Part shown: positions 51,252 to 58,698 of the stretch, in pieces
Layout: every line of letters begins with the position of its first letter
Numbering within the stretch: the stretch's first letter is position 1
Assembly (NCBI RefSeq): GCF_001921215.1
Contig: NZ_MSIF01000006.1
Coordinates: 310,001 to 374,000, forward strand
Source of the DNA: Actinophytocola xinjiangensis
GTDB taxonomy: Bacteria > Actinomycetota > Actinomycetes > Mycobacteriales > Pseudonocardiaceae
Reading direction: 5' to 3'
DNA length: 64,000 bases
The notes under the pieces: generated by a model
The model's input: the letters and a program-made list of their open reading frames with translations, nothing else
Told to the model about the DNA's origin: nothing
Databases searched by the model: none
Position numbers and translations under genes: made by a program

Positions 51252-52714
51252 CGGCGCTTCCCCTTCCGGCGGGCCGACCTCACGGCTCTGGCGGCGACCC
51301 GCGCGGCGTACTTCGCGGCGGCGGCGCGCGCCGACTTCTTCGCGCGCGCCCGGGGTTTCGGTTCGGGCGGGGCCAGCAGGTCGAGTCCTTCCTCGGCGAT
51401 GCGGCGGACCTCGACCATGGCGGCGGCGGTGTGCGCCTGGTCGTAGAGCAGGCGGGCGGTGGCGTGCCGTTCGGCGGCGGCCGGGTCGGCGCCCCGGCCG
51501 TCCTCCTCGGCCGCCAGGACGGTGGCGCCCAGGTCACCGACGGCCGCCATGGCCGCCGCGCTCTCCGCGCGCAACGCCCGTTCCTCGACGGCCGCGGCGG
51601 CGGCGAGCCGGGTGCGCTGGCGGTAGAACGCCGCGCCGCCGAGCACGAGCGCCGAGCCGACCAGCACCCACGGCGCCAGCGTGGCGACCGTGCGTTGCAC
51701 GTCGAAGGGCAGCGCCCGTGGCTGGGGCGGCGGCTGCGGGTAGCCCCACGCGGTCTCGGTCAGCAGCAGGTCGAGGCGCTTGGTGGTGTCGCGCAGCAGG
51801 CCGGTGCTCGGCCGGCCGGTGGCCAGCAGGGACAGGTCGGCGTCGCTGTAGGCGTAGGCGCGGGCGGCGAGGGCCTTGGCCTGGTCGGGGGCGGCGATGT
51901 CGAACCAGTCGCCGTGCAGCACCATCACCACGTCGTCGGGGTAGGCCTTCGCCAGCGGGGTGAGGTGGTCGACGACCGGCTGGCCCGGCTCCAGGCCGGG
52001 GAACGCGGCGATCCGCAGGTCCAGCCCGGACTCCTCCTTGGCGATCTCCACGACCCAGTCCTCCACCGGGTCGGCGCGGCCGGGCGCGTTGTACAGGCGC
52101 CGGTCCCGCAGCGCGTCGACCACCTCGGCCGCGCGGTCCGGATCGGCCGGCACCGGGGCCGGGTAGGTGATGTCGACGTCCTCGGCGACCGACGGCGGCA
52201 GGCCGCGGCTCAGGCGCGCCAGCACGATCAGCCGTTCGGTGATCACCCCGGTGGAGGTGGTGGCGCGCAGTTCGTCGAGGTCGGCCGGCAGGCGGTGGTC
52301 CATGGCCGATCCCCCGCTGACCATCGTGACGTCCAGGCCGGTGGCGACCAGCAGCGGCAGCTCACGGTCCAGCGCCCAGGTCTGGATCGGCCGGGAGACC
52401 ACCTCGTGGTAGTCGTTCTCGGTGCTGTCCTCGCCACCGGTCCGGTACCGGTCGTAGTCGACGTAGGGCAGCACGACCAGCCGGGTCTTCGGCCCGAGTT
52501 CGTCGCGCACCCGGGCCTCGTCGAAGTGGGCCACGGTGCCCGGGGCGCGCACGACCCGGTCACCCCGGTCCAGGGCCGCGATGATCGGGGCCACATCGAG
52601 CCGGCCATCGAGACGGCCGCCGAGACGGGCGCCGGCCGAGGCCGGCGCGGCGAGCAGGCCGAGGCCGATGACCGCGAGCAGGCAGGCGAGGGTTCCACGC
52701 ACGCCCGGCAGCAT
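51248..52714 (-). CDS. Secreted/membrane protein of unknown function, first gene of a three-gene membrane operon
   Basis: Protein of 488 residues with a signal peptide (RGTLACLLAVIGLGLLAAPASA) and an external alpha/beta domain of about 300 residues (VAPIIAALDRGDRVVRAPGTVAHFDE, VVMVLHGDWFDIAAPDQAKALAARA). One helix (TLAPWVLVGSALVLGGAAFY) follows, then a cytoplasmic Ala/Arg/Lys-rich tail. The tail end (RARAKKSARAAAAKYAARVAARAV) is very basic and could touch nucleic acid or phospholipid. The ATG at 52712-52714 opens the signal peptide. The overlaps with the next gene show co-expression. Function unknown. Confidence 0.75.
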   Translation of the reverse strand: MLPGVRGTLACLLAVIGLGLLAAPASAGARLGGRLDGRLDVAPIIAALDRGDRVVRAPGTVAHFDEARVRDELGPKTRLVVLPYVDYDRYRTGGEDSTENDYHEVVSRPIQTWALDRELPLLVATGLDVTMVSGGSAMDHRLPADLDELRATTSTGVITERLIVLARLSRGLPPSVAEDVDITYPAPVPADPDRAAEVVDALRDRRLYNAPGRADPVEDWVVEIAKEESGLDLRIAAFPGLEPGQPVVDHLTPLAKAYPDDVVMVLHGDWFDIAAPDQAKALAARAYAYSDADLSLLATGRPSTGLLRDTTKRLDLLLTETAWGYPQPPPQPRALPFDVQRTVATLAPWVLVGSALVLGGAAFYRQRTRLAAAAAVEERALRAESAAAMAAVGDLGATVLAAEEDGRGADPAAAERHATARLLYDQAHTAAAMVEVRRIAEEGLDLLAPPEPKPRARAKKSARAAAAKYAARVAARAVRSARRKGKRR

Positions 52715-52772
52715 TCCAAACAGGACTGTCCGGGGGCAGTGGAATCCGGAAAGGGAGCCCGGACCGTGACGC

Positions 52773-53603
52773 TCAGCAGCTGACGAGCAGCCCGGTGAGC
52801 GCGTAGCAGGTGCTGGTGGCCCGGTCGTCGCTCGGGTCGGGGTCGGCCGGCGTGCTCGCCGCCCGCACGACCGAGGTGGTGAACGGTCCGAGGGCGAGCA
52901 GGCCGGTGCCGGTGGAGAACCGCACGGTGCGTGACTGACCGGCCGCGAGCGTGTCAACCGCGCAGGTCACCGCGCGCCCGCCGCCAGGGACACAGTCGCT
53001 GGAGCCGGCCCAGCCAAGGCCCGGCGCGTAGGTGGCGGCCAGCCGGATCCCGGTCGCGGTGACGTCGCCGTCGTTGGTGACGGTGACCGCGTAGTCCACC
53101 CGGGGCGCCAGCAGGCCGTGCACCGTGGCCCTGAGTCCGACGCGCAGGTCGGCGGCCTCGGCGGTGACCGTCAGCGCCGGGCCCGGCAGTTCCTCGAAGG
53201 CGTAGTTGCCGCCGGCGAACTGGTGGGTCCACTGGTACACGCCACCGGCGACGTCGTCGCGGACGCGGAAGGTGAACTCGACGGTCGCCACCTCCCCGGG
53301 CGCCAGCTCACCAACGAAACCCCGGTAGGTGGAGCCGAAGTCGAAACAGGGCACGAGCGCGCCGGTGCACGAGACCAGTTCCGCGAGCCCCGTCAGCCCG
53401 CCCACCGAGGCGTGCGCACTGGTGACGGTGAAGTCGGTGGGATTGTGGATCTCCTGCGCGACGGTGAACGTCGTTCCCGGCGCGAGGCTGGTGGTGCTGA
53501 CCGTCACCGCACTGGAATCCGGTGGCGCCGCCTGCGCGACCGGACCCGTCACCAGACCCGCCGCCACGACAACGGCCACGACCGAACCACGCCACGCTTT
53601 CAC
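52773..53603 (-). CDS. Secreted protein with DUF11/CARDB-like beta-sandwich repeats
   Basis: Exported protein of 276 residues. After the signal peptide (RGSVVAVVVAAGLVTGPVAQA) come two Ig-like segments. The first has SLAPGTTFTVAQEIHNPTDFTVTSA and LAPGEVATVEFTFRV; the second has VDYAVTVTNDGDVTATGIRL and LAAGQSRTVRFS, both typical of conserved-repeat DUF11 domains. Cysteines (SCTGALVPC, DCVP, TCAV, CYA, SC) suggest disulfides. The GTG at 53601-53603 with GGGGAG is chosen over an ATG at 53624. A wall-surface or adhesive role is plausible but unproven. Confidence 0.78.
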   Translation of the reverse strand: MKAWRGSVVAVVVAAGLVTGPVAQAAPPDSSAVTVSTTSLAPGTTFTVAQEIHNPTDFTVTSAHASVGGLTGLAELVSCTGALVPCFDFGSTYRGFVGELAPGEVATVEFTFRVRDDVAGGVYQWTHQFAGGNYAFEELPGPALTVTAEAADLRVGLRATVHGLLAPRVDYAVTVTNDGDVTATGIRLAATYAPGLGWAGSSDCVPGGGRAVTCAVDTLAAGQSRTVRFSTGTGLLALGPFTTSVVRAASTPADPDPSDDRATSTCYALTGLLVSC

Positions 53604-53677
53604 CGGCACTCCCCACGTCGACATCTGCCGGGTGGGTCGCCGCGAGGTGCTCCGCCATTACCGAAAACGGTGGGAAT

Positions 53678-54751
53678 TCACCCTCGGAAGCCCAACGTCG
53701 CCGTCTGCTGAGCGGGCAGGACGAGGATCCGGTCGTCGCCGGGGCGGGCGGCGCTGACGCCGTCGGTGTTGCTGGTGAGCATCCACAGCGCGCCGTCCGG
53801 CGCGACCGCGACGTCCCTCAGCCGGCCGTACACGCCGACCAGGTGCTCGACCGGGGTGCCGACCTGTCCGGCGCGGTCGAGCGGAACCTGCCAGAGCCGT
53901 TCGCCGCCCAGTGCGGCGATCCACAGTGAGCCGACGGCGTAGGTGATGCCCGACGGTGAGGCCTGGCCGGTGCGCCAGACGATCTCGGGGGCGGTGAACC
54001 GGGAGCCGATCGACGGGCCCTCGACCTCCGGCCAGCCGTAGTTGTGGCCGGGGCGGATCTCGTTCAGCTCGTCGTAGGTGGCGGAGCCGAACTCGGTGGC
54101 GAAGGCCCGGCCGGCGGGGTCCCAGGCGATGCCCTGGACGTTGCGGTGGCCCAGCGTCCACACGACCGAGTCGGGAAAGGGGTTGCCCGGGGCCGGGCGG
54201 CCGTCCGGGGTCAGCCGCAGGATCTTGCCGCCGAGCGAGGCGAGATCCTGCGGGTACTCGGTGCGGAAGTTGAAACCCGTTGTGGCGTAGAGCATTCCGT
54301 CCGGCCCGAAGCGCAGTCGGCCGCCGTTGGCGTCGTCGGCGACCGGGATGCCGGCGAGGATCGTGCGGATGTCGGTGATGGTGTCGTCGGCGTACCGGAA
54401 GCGGATGATCCGGTTGTCCTGCGCGGTGGAGACGTAGGCGTGGACGAACCGGTCCTGCGCGAAGTGCGGTGACACGGCGAGCCCGAGCAACCCGCCCTGC
54501 GGCCGGCGCACGACCCCCGGTATGACGCCGACGGCGCTCACCTGGCCGGCCGGGGTGACCCGCAGCAGCCGTGCGGTGTCCCGCTCGGACACGAGGGCGT
54601 CGCCCCCGGGGAGGAACGCGATCGCCCACGGCGTGCGCAGTCCCTGGGCGATCGTGGTCACCGCCGGTTCCGCGTGCGCCGATACCGCGCCACCACTCAC
54701 GAACGGGATGAACAGGCACGACACGGCAAGCACGCATCTGGCGATCTTCAT
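53678..54751 (-). CDS. Secreted PQQ-dependent sugar dehydrogenase-like beta-propeller
   Basis: Exported protein of 357 residues. The signal peptide ends near AHAEP. The six-bladed soluble glucose dehydrogenase fold is shown by TPWAIAFLPGGDALVSERDTARL, GLLGLAVSPHF, GGRLRFGPDGMLYATTG, GKILRLTPDGRPAPGNPF, YTLGHRNVQG-type WTLGHRNVQGIAW and YGWPEVEGP. Such proteins oxidise sugars with PQQ; PQQ biosynthesis genes are not in the window, so the enzyme may rely on distant genes. It is divergent from the Rrf2 gene. Confidence 0.9.
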   Translation of the reverse strand: MKIARCVLAVSCLFIPFVSGGAVSAHAEPAVTTIAQGLRTPWAIAFLPGGDALVSERDTARLLRVTPAGQVSAVGVIPGVVRRPQGGLLGLAVSPHFAQDRFVHAYVSTAQDNRIIRFRYADDTITDIRTILAGIPVADDANGGRLRFGPDGMLYATTGFNFRTEYPQDLASLGGKILRLTPDGRPAPGNPFPDSVVWTLGHRNVQGIAWDPAGRAFATEFGSATYDELNEIRPGHNYGWPEVEGPSIGSRFTAPEIVWRTGQASPSGITYAVGSLWIAALGGERLWQVPLDRAGQVGTPVEHLVGVYGRLRDVAVAPDGALWMLTSNTDGVSAARPGDDRILVLPAQQTATLGFRG

Positions 54752-54850
54752 GCGACCATGGTTGCCCACCCTCGAACCCGGCCTCGACCGGAACACGCCG
54801 GGTTCCACCCGATCCGGCGACGCACCCGGTTGACGCCCGCCAGAAACCGT

Positions 54851-54869
54851 AACTACGATCGTTGCAGTT
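54851..54869. promoter_or_regulatory. Rrf2 operator half-match upstream of the Rrf2 gene
   Basis: AACTACGATCGTTGCAGTT shares the CGTTGCAGTT-type half with the strong palindrome in front of the exporter gene at 55371-55389. It lies about 21 bases upstream of the Rrf2 start, suggesting autoregulation. Confidence 0.55.
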
Positions 54870-54889
54870 TCCGTGGGAGAGGTGTCCGG

Positions 54890-55330
54890 GTGGGGCTCAG
54901 CAGCAGGAGTGCGGTGGCGATCCACGCGCTGACGATGTTGGCGCGCTGGGACGATCGCACGCTCACCTCGGCCGAGATCGCCGAGAGCCTGTCCAGCAAC
55001 CCGGTTCTCGTGCGCCGCATCCTCGGCAACCTGCGCGACGCCGACCTGGTGTGGTCCACCGAGGGGCGCGGCGGCGGCTGGTCCCTGGTCCGCCGGCCAC
55101 GGGAGATCACCCTGCTTGACGCCTACGCCGCCGTCGAGCAGGGCCCGGTGCTCTCCCGCCATCCCCACTCCCCCAACGAGTCCTGCGAGGTCGGGCGGCA
55201 CATGCGGGGCGTGCTGGAAACCGAGTTCCTGGACGCCGAACGGGCCATGGAGCAACGTCTGGCCGCGACCACGATCGCCGACCTGGTCCAGCAGGTGCTC
55301 ATCGCCGAGCGCTCGCGGGGAACCGCCTGA
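54890..55330 (+). CDS. Rrf2-family regulator
   Basis: Regulator of 146 residues with an Rrf2 winged helix (SRSAVAIHALTMLARWDDRTLTSAEIAESLSSNPVLVRRILGNLRDADLV) and the wing GRGGGWSLVRRP. Only one cysteine occurs in the region where iron-sulfur Rrf2 proteins carry three (NESCEVG), so it is probably an YwnA-like, cluster-free member. The GTG at 54890 has GAGAGG upstream. The exporter gene follows 75 bases later, and both genes carry related operator sequences, so it likely represses itself and the exporter. Confidence 0.88.
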   Translation: MGLSSRSAVAIHALTMLARWDDRTLTSAEIAESLSSNPVLVRRILGNLRDADLVWSTEGRGGGWSLVRRPREITLLDAYAAVEQGPVLSRHPHSPNESCEVGRHMRGVLETEFLDAERAMEQRLAATTIADLVQQVLIAERSRGTA

Positions 55331-55370
55331 CGAACCGACTTTCACCCCTTGTCCTTCCGCATGCCCTAAC

Positions 55371-55389
55371 TGCAACCATCATGGTTGCA
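55371..55389. promoter_or_regulatory. Perfect 19-base palindrome, operator of the MFS exporter gene
   Basis: TGCAACCAT-C-ATGGTTGCA has 9-base arms and lies directly before the GGAGG site of the exporter gene. A related sequence precedes the Rrf2 gene. Repressor binding here would block transcription. Confidence 0.7.
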
Positions 55390-55404
55390 TTTTGGAGGAT
55401 CCCG

Positions 55405-56796
55405 ATGCCCCTGCTGGCCGTCCTCATGCCGGCGGTCCTGGTGACGGTCGTCGCCAGCGACATGGTCACCCTCATGCTCCCGGCCATGGCCGCCGGATTC
55501 GGCGCGTCCGAGGCGGAGATCGCGTGGGTCGTCACCGGCTACCTGCTGGCGTTCTCGGTCGGCATCCCGGTCTACGGCCGGGTCGCAGACCGGGTGCCGC
55601 TGCGGCGGCTGTTCACCGTCGCGCTGGCCGGTTACGTCGTCGGCAACGTGGTGTGCGCGCTCGCCCCGACCCTGCCCGTGCTCGTGGCCGGCCGGATCCT
55701 CACCGGGGCCGGCGCGGCCGCCCTGCCGGTGCTCTCGGTCGTGGCGATCACCCGGCTGCTGCCCGAACACCGCCGTGGCACGGGAATCGGCCTGGTGTCG
55801 GCCGCCTCCGGGATCGGCGCCGCGGCCGGCCCGGCGCTCGGTGGCGTGGTGGGCCAGTACCTCGGCTGGCCGGCCCTGTTCTGGCTCATGGCGGCCTCGG
55901 CGCTCGTGCTGCTGCCGCTGGCCGCCCGGGCACTGACCGGACAGACACCGCCCGGCGACGCGACGCGGTTCGACCTGCTCGGTGGCGTGTTCCTCGGCGG
56001 CGGCGCCGGTCTGGCGCTATTCGGGATGACCCAGGCACAGGTGGCCGGCTTCGCCGCGCGGGCGTCGTGGGTCAGCCTGCTGGCGGCGGCCGTCCTGCTG
56101 GCGCTGTTCGCCTGGCGCACGGTCCGGGCCGCCGAGCCGTTCGCGCCGCCGGAGCTGTTCGCCAACCGGGCCTACCGGGCCACGGTCCTGATCGCCCTGC
56201 TGGCGATGGTCGTCAACCTCGGCGGGCTGGTCCTGGTGCCACTGCTGGTGGTGGAGGTCAACGGCCTCGACCCGGGTGTCGGCGCCCTGGTGATGATCCC
56301 CGCCGGGATCGCCGTCGCCGTGCTCTCGCCGGCGATCGGGCGTCTCACCGACCGGTGGGGCACCCGGTCGCTGGTGGTCACCGGGCTCGGGTTGATGGCC
56401 CTGGCCGGGCTGTGCCTGTCGACACTCACCGGCGGTGCGTCGGTGGTGCCCGCCGGGGCCGGGGTACTCCTGCTCGCCGTCGGCTTCATCCTGGTGATCA
56501 CGCCGATCATCGGCGCGGCGGCCGGCACGCTGCCGCCGGAGCGGGTCGGTGTCGGCCTCGGACTGGTGCAGGGCGCCCAGTTCCTCGGCGCGGGCGCCGG
56601 ACCGGCACTGTTCGGCGCGCTGGTATCGGCCCGGCGGCAGAGCGACGCCGCCGCCGTCAACCCGCTGCACTCCGGCGCGGACGGCGCCGCCTACTCCGAC
56701 GCCTTCCTCGCCATGGCGGCGATCGCCGTCCTCACGACGGCACTGGCGTACCGGCTCGCCGGCGGTGCGCCAGGTAGCCGATCGAGGCCGGCATGA
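55405..56796 (+). CDS. MFS drug-efflux-type exporter (DHA2 type)
   Basis: Membrane protein of 463 residues with about fourteen helices. The MFS motif A appears in YGRVADRVPLRRLF and motif C in GLVSAASGIGAAAGPALGG, both typical of drug:H+ antiporters. The ATG at 55405 follows TTGGAGGATCCC; an ATG at 55381 lies within the operator and is not likely to be used. It is preceded by its probable repressor. Its last 65 bases overlap the convergent membrane-protein gene. Substrate unknown. Confidence 0.92.
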   Translation: MPLLAVLMPAVLVTVVASDMVTLMLPAMAAGFGASEAEIAWVVTGYLLAFSVGIPVYGRVADRVPLRRLFTVALAGYVVGNVVCALAPTLPVLVAGRILTGAGAAALPVLSVVAITRLLPEHRRGTGIGLVSAASGIGAAAGPALGGVVGQYLGWPALFWLMAASALVLLPLAARALTGQTPPGDATRFDLLGGVFLGGGAGLALFGMTQAQVAGFAARASWVSLLAAAVLLALFAWRTVRAAEPFAPPELFANRAYRATVLIALLAMVVNLGGLVLVPLLVVEVNGLDPGVGALVMIPAGIAVAVLSPAIGRLTDRWGTRSLVVTGLGLMALAGLCLSTLTGGASVVPAGAGVLLLAVGFILVITPIIGAAAGTLPPERVGVGLGLVQGAQFLGAGAGPALFGALVSARRQSDAAAVNPLHSGADGAAYSDAFLAMAAIAVLTTALAYRLAGGAPGSRSRPA

Positions 56797-57232
56797 GCAA
56801 CACCGGCCACAGCGCCGCGCACAGGTAGCTGCCCAGGCACAGCCACGCCCACCCGTCGTAGGGCTGCCCGGCGAACGGGTCCACCTTGTCCCAGGCGATC
56901 ACCGACATGCCGACGATCAGCAGGAGCAGCCCCGACCCGGCGATCCCGGCCACGCCGACCAGCGTCCCCGCCCGCCGGCGCAGCCACTCGGGCGTCCAGC
57001 GTGGAGTGAGCCGGCGGACGTCCACGACGAGCGCGAAGGCACACGCGGCGGCGAGCAGTTGCAGGACCGACAGGGTCAGCACGTACCAGGTTCCGGTGCC
57101 CGGGATGTCCTGCGCCGCACGCCATCGCGCCGGGGTGCCCAGCGTCGGCCCGGCGGCGAGCACGATCCGCCACAGCGCGGTCGGTACCGCGGCGGCGAAC
57201 GCGCCGTAGGCACACCACCTGATCCACCTCAT
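56732..57232 (-). CDS. Small four-helix membrane protein of unknown function
   Basis: Protein of 166 residues with four predicted helices (WCAYGAFAAAVPTALW, TWYVLTLSVLQLLAAACAFALVV, LVGVAGIAGSGLLLLIVGMSVIA, GWAWLCLGSYLCAALWPVLLM). I do not recognise the family. The ATG overlaps the stop of the SDR-like gene (ATGA), so the two are co-translated. Its 3' end overlaps the end of the convergent exporter gene by 65 bases. Confidence 0.75.
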   Translation of the reverse strand: MRWIRWCAYGAFAAAVPTALWRIVLAAGPTLGTPARWRAAQDIPGTGTWYVLTLSVLQLLAAACAFALVVDVRRLTPRWTPEWLRRRAGTLVGVAGIAGSGLLLLIVGMSVIAWDKVDPFAGQPYDGWAWLCLGSYLCAALWPVLLMPASIGYLAHRRRAGTPVPS

Positions 57233-58080
57233 GTCGCCACGGTAGCCAGCAGGCGGGTGGTCACCTCCCGCAGGCGTCGGGCGTTGGCGGGGTCGAGGGT
57301 CTCCAGGGTGAGCGGCAGGGTGGTGTCCCGGTCGACCGCGGTCAGCGGGGCGGCCGGCGGCCGGTCGAGGAAACCGTGGATCGGCGCGACGGCGCGGTCC
57401 ACCGGCCGGGCGGCCAGCCGGGCGGCCAGGCGCAGCAGCACCCTGACCGGTGCCGGCAGCGGGCTGAGGTCGCCGCTCCTGGTGAACCCGGGGTGGTAGA
57501 GGACGTAGCGGATCGGGTTGTCCGGCTGGGCGGCGAAGGCGACACCGAGCAGGTCGTTGGCGCGACCGGCCTGGAGCTGGGCGGTGACCGTGCCGTAGCG
57601 GCGTTCCAGCTGCGGGTCGTCCCAGTGGATGCGGCCCTTGGTGACGCCGACGCCGGCCACGTTGACGATCACCGGGTGGGCGGCGCGGCGCAGGGCCGGC
57701 GTGAGGCCCTCGCCGAGCAGGTGGCGGCTGAGGTAGTACAGGGCGAACGTGCGTTCCAGCCCCTCGGCGGTGGTGATCCGCCGGGGTGCCTGCCGGTTGG
57801 CGAACAGGCACAGCGCGTCGATGACCTCGTGGCGGCCCAGGATCCGCTCCGCCACGTCCCTGGTCGCCGCGACGCCGGACAGGTCGACGCGGTGGAACTC
57901 GACCCGGTCGCCGGCGCCGAGCCGGGTCGCGTCGGCGAGCAGCAACTCGCCCTTGGTCTCGTTGCTGCCGAGCACGACGACCCGGTCGCCGCGTTCGGCG
58001 CGGGCCAGGGCCAGGGCGCGGCCCATGCCGTCGGTGCCGCCGCTGACGACCACGGTCTTCGCCTGGTGCTGGTGGGACAC
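57229..58080 (-). CDS. SDR-fold protein lacking the canonical catalytic residues
   Basis: Protein of 283 residues with a Rossmann fold (VVVSGGTDGMGRALALARAERGDRVVVLG). The usual Ser and Tyr-x-x-x-Lys of short-chain dehydrogenases are missing: the NVSS position reads NVAGVG and the YxxxK position reads QLQAGRAN. The cofactor loop SGGTDGMG is kept, so NAD(P) binding is possible while the chemistry is not standard. It may be a degenerate or non-enzymatic member. The gene is divergent from an HxlR-type regulator, a common arrangement for quinone or aldehyde stress genes. The GTG at 58078-58080 is the start. Confidence 0.82.
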   Translation of the reverse strand: MSHQHQAKTVVVSGGTDGMGRALALARAERGDRVVVLGSNETKGELLLADATRLGAGDRVEFHRVDLSGVAATRDVAERILGRHEVIDALCLFANRQAPRRITTAEGLERTFALYYLSRHLLGEGLTPALRRAAHPVIVNVAGVGVTKGRIHWDDPQLERRYGTVTAQLQAGRANDLLGVAFAAQPDNPIRYVLYHPGFTRSGDLSPLPAPVRVLLRLAARLAARPVDRAVAPIHGFLDRPPAAPLTAVDRDTTLPLTLETLDPANARRLREVTTRLLATVAT

Positions 58081-58168
58081 GGTTCTCCTCGTTCAGTGCC
58101 ATCGGGTGACCTTCGGGGGGCACGCCTATCCTCGGTAGGGAGTCCGCCGGGCGGAAGGAGGCAGTTTC

Positions 58169-58570
58169 GTGTCCCGTAGGAACACCGATGTTCCTTCCGT
58201 GGTCAGCGCGCCGCTGCCCAGTCCCGTTCCGTCCGAGGAGTACGAGCGGTGCCCGGTCACCGACGTGCTGCGGCGGGTGGGTGACAAGTGGACGGTCCTG
58301 GTGATCGTGTTGCTGGGCCGGCGGCCGTACCGCTTCAACGAGTTGCACCGCGACATCGAGAACATCAGCCAGCGGATGCTGACCCGCACCCTGCGCGGCC
58401 TGGAGACCGACGGGCTGGTCCACCGCGAGGTCTTCCCCACCGTTCCGCCCAGCGTCGAGTACAGCCTCACCCCACTGGGACGCTCACTGCTGGTGCCGCT
58501 CTCCGCGCTCGCCGACTGGGTCATCGACCATCGCGGTGAGATCGCGGCCGCCCGGCACGCCGCTCAGTGA
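58169..58570 (+). CDS. HxlR-family transcriptional regulator
   Basis: Winged-helix regulator of 133 residues. The hallmark region is CPVTDVLRRVGDKWTVLVIVLLGRRPYRFNELHRDIENISQRMLTRTLRGLE, with an N-terminal cysteine where redox-sensing members (HypR, QorR) carry their sensor thiol. The GTG at 58169 follows GAAGGAGG. It is divergent from the SDR-like gene; the near-palindrome CCTATCCTCGGTAGG at 58125-58139 in between is a candidate operator. Confidence 0.92.
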   Translation: MSRRNTDVPSVVSAPLPSPVPSEEYERCPVTDVLRRVGDKWTVLVIVLLGRRPYRFNELHRDIENISQRMLTRTLRGLETDGLVHREVFPTVPPSVEYSLTPLGRSLLVPLSALADWVIDHRGEIAAARHAAQ

Positions 58571-58628
58571 TCTGATGAATCTCCGCTTCACTAGGCCATT
58601 CGGTCGCGTCCAGACACTGGGCAGCATC

Positions 58629-58658
58629 TTGACCGGTCATACATCGGATCTCTAGCCT
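58629..58658 (+). promoter_or_regulatory. Predicted promoter of the GH95 gene
   Basis: TTGACC (58629-58634) and TAGCCT (58653-58658) are 18 bases apart, about 40 bases before the ATG at 58699. A GACCGGTC palindrome overlaps the -35 region and may be an operator. Confidence 0.5.
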
Positions 58659-58698
58659 GCGAATGACCTGTCCCAGCGAGGAACGCGGGTAGACGGAC

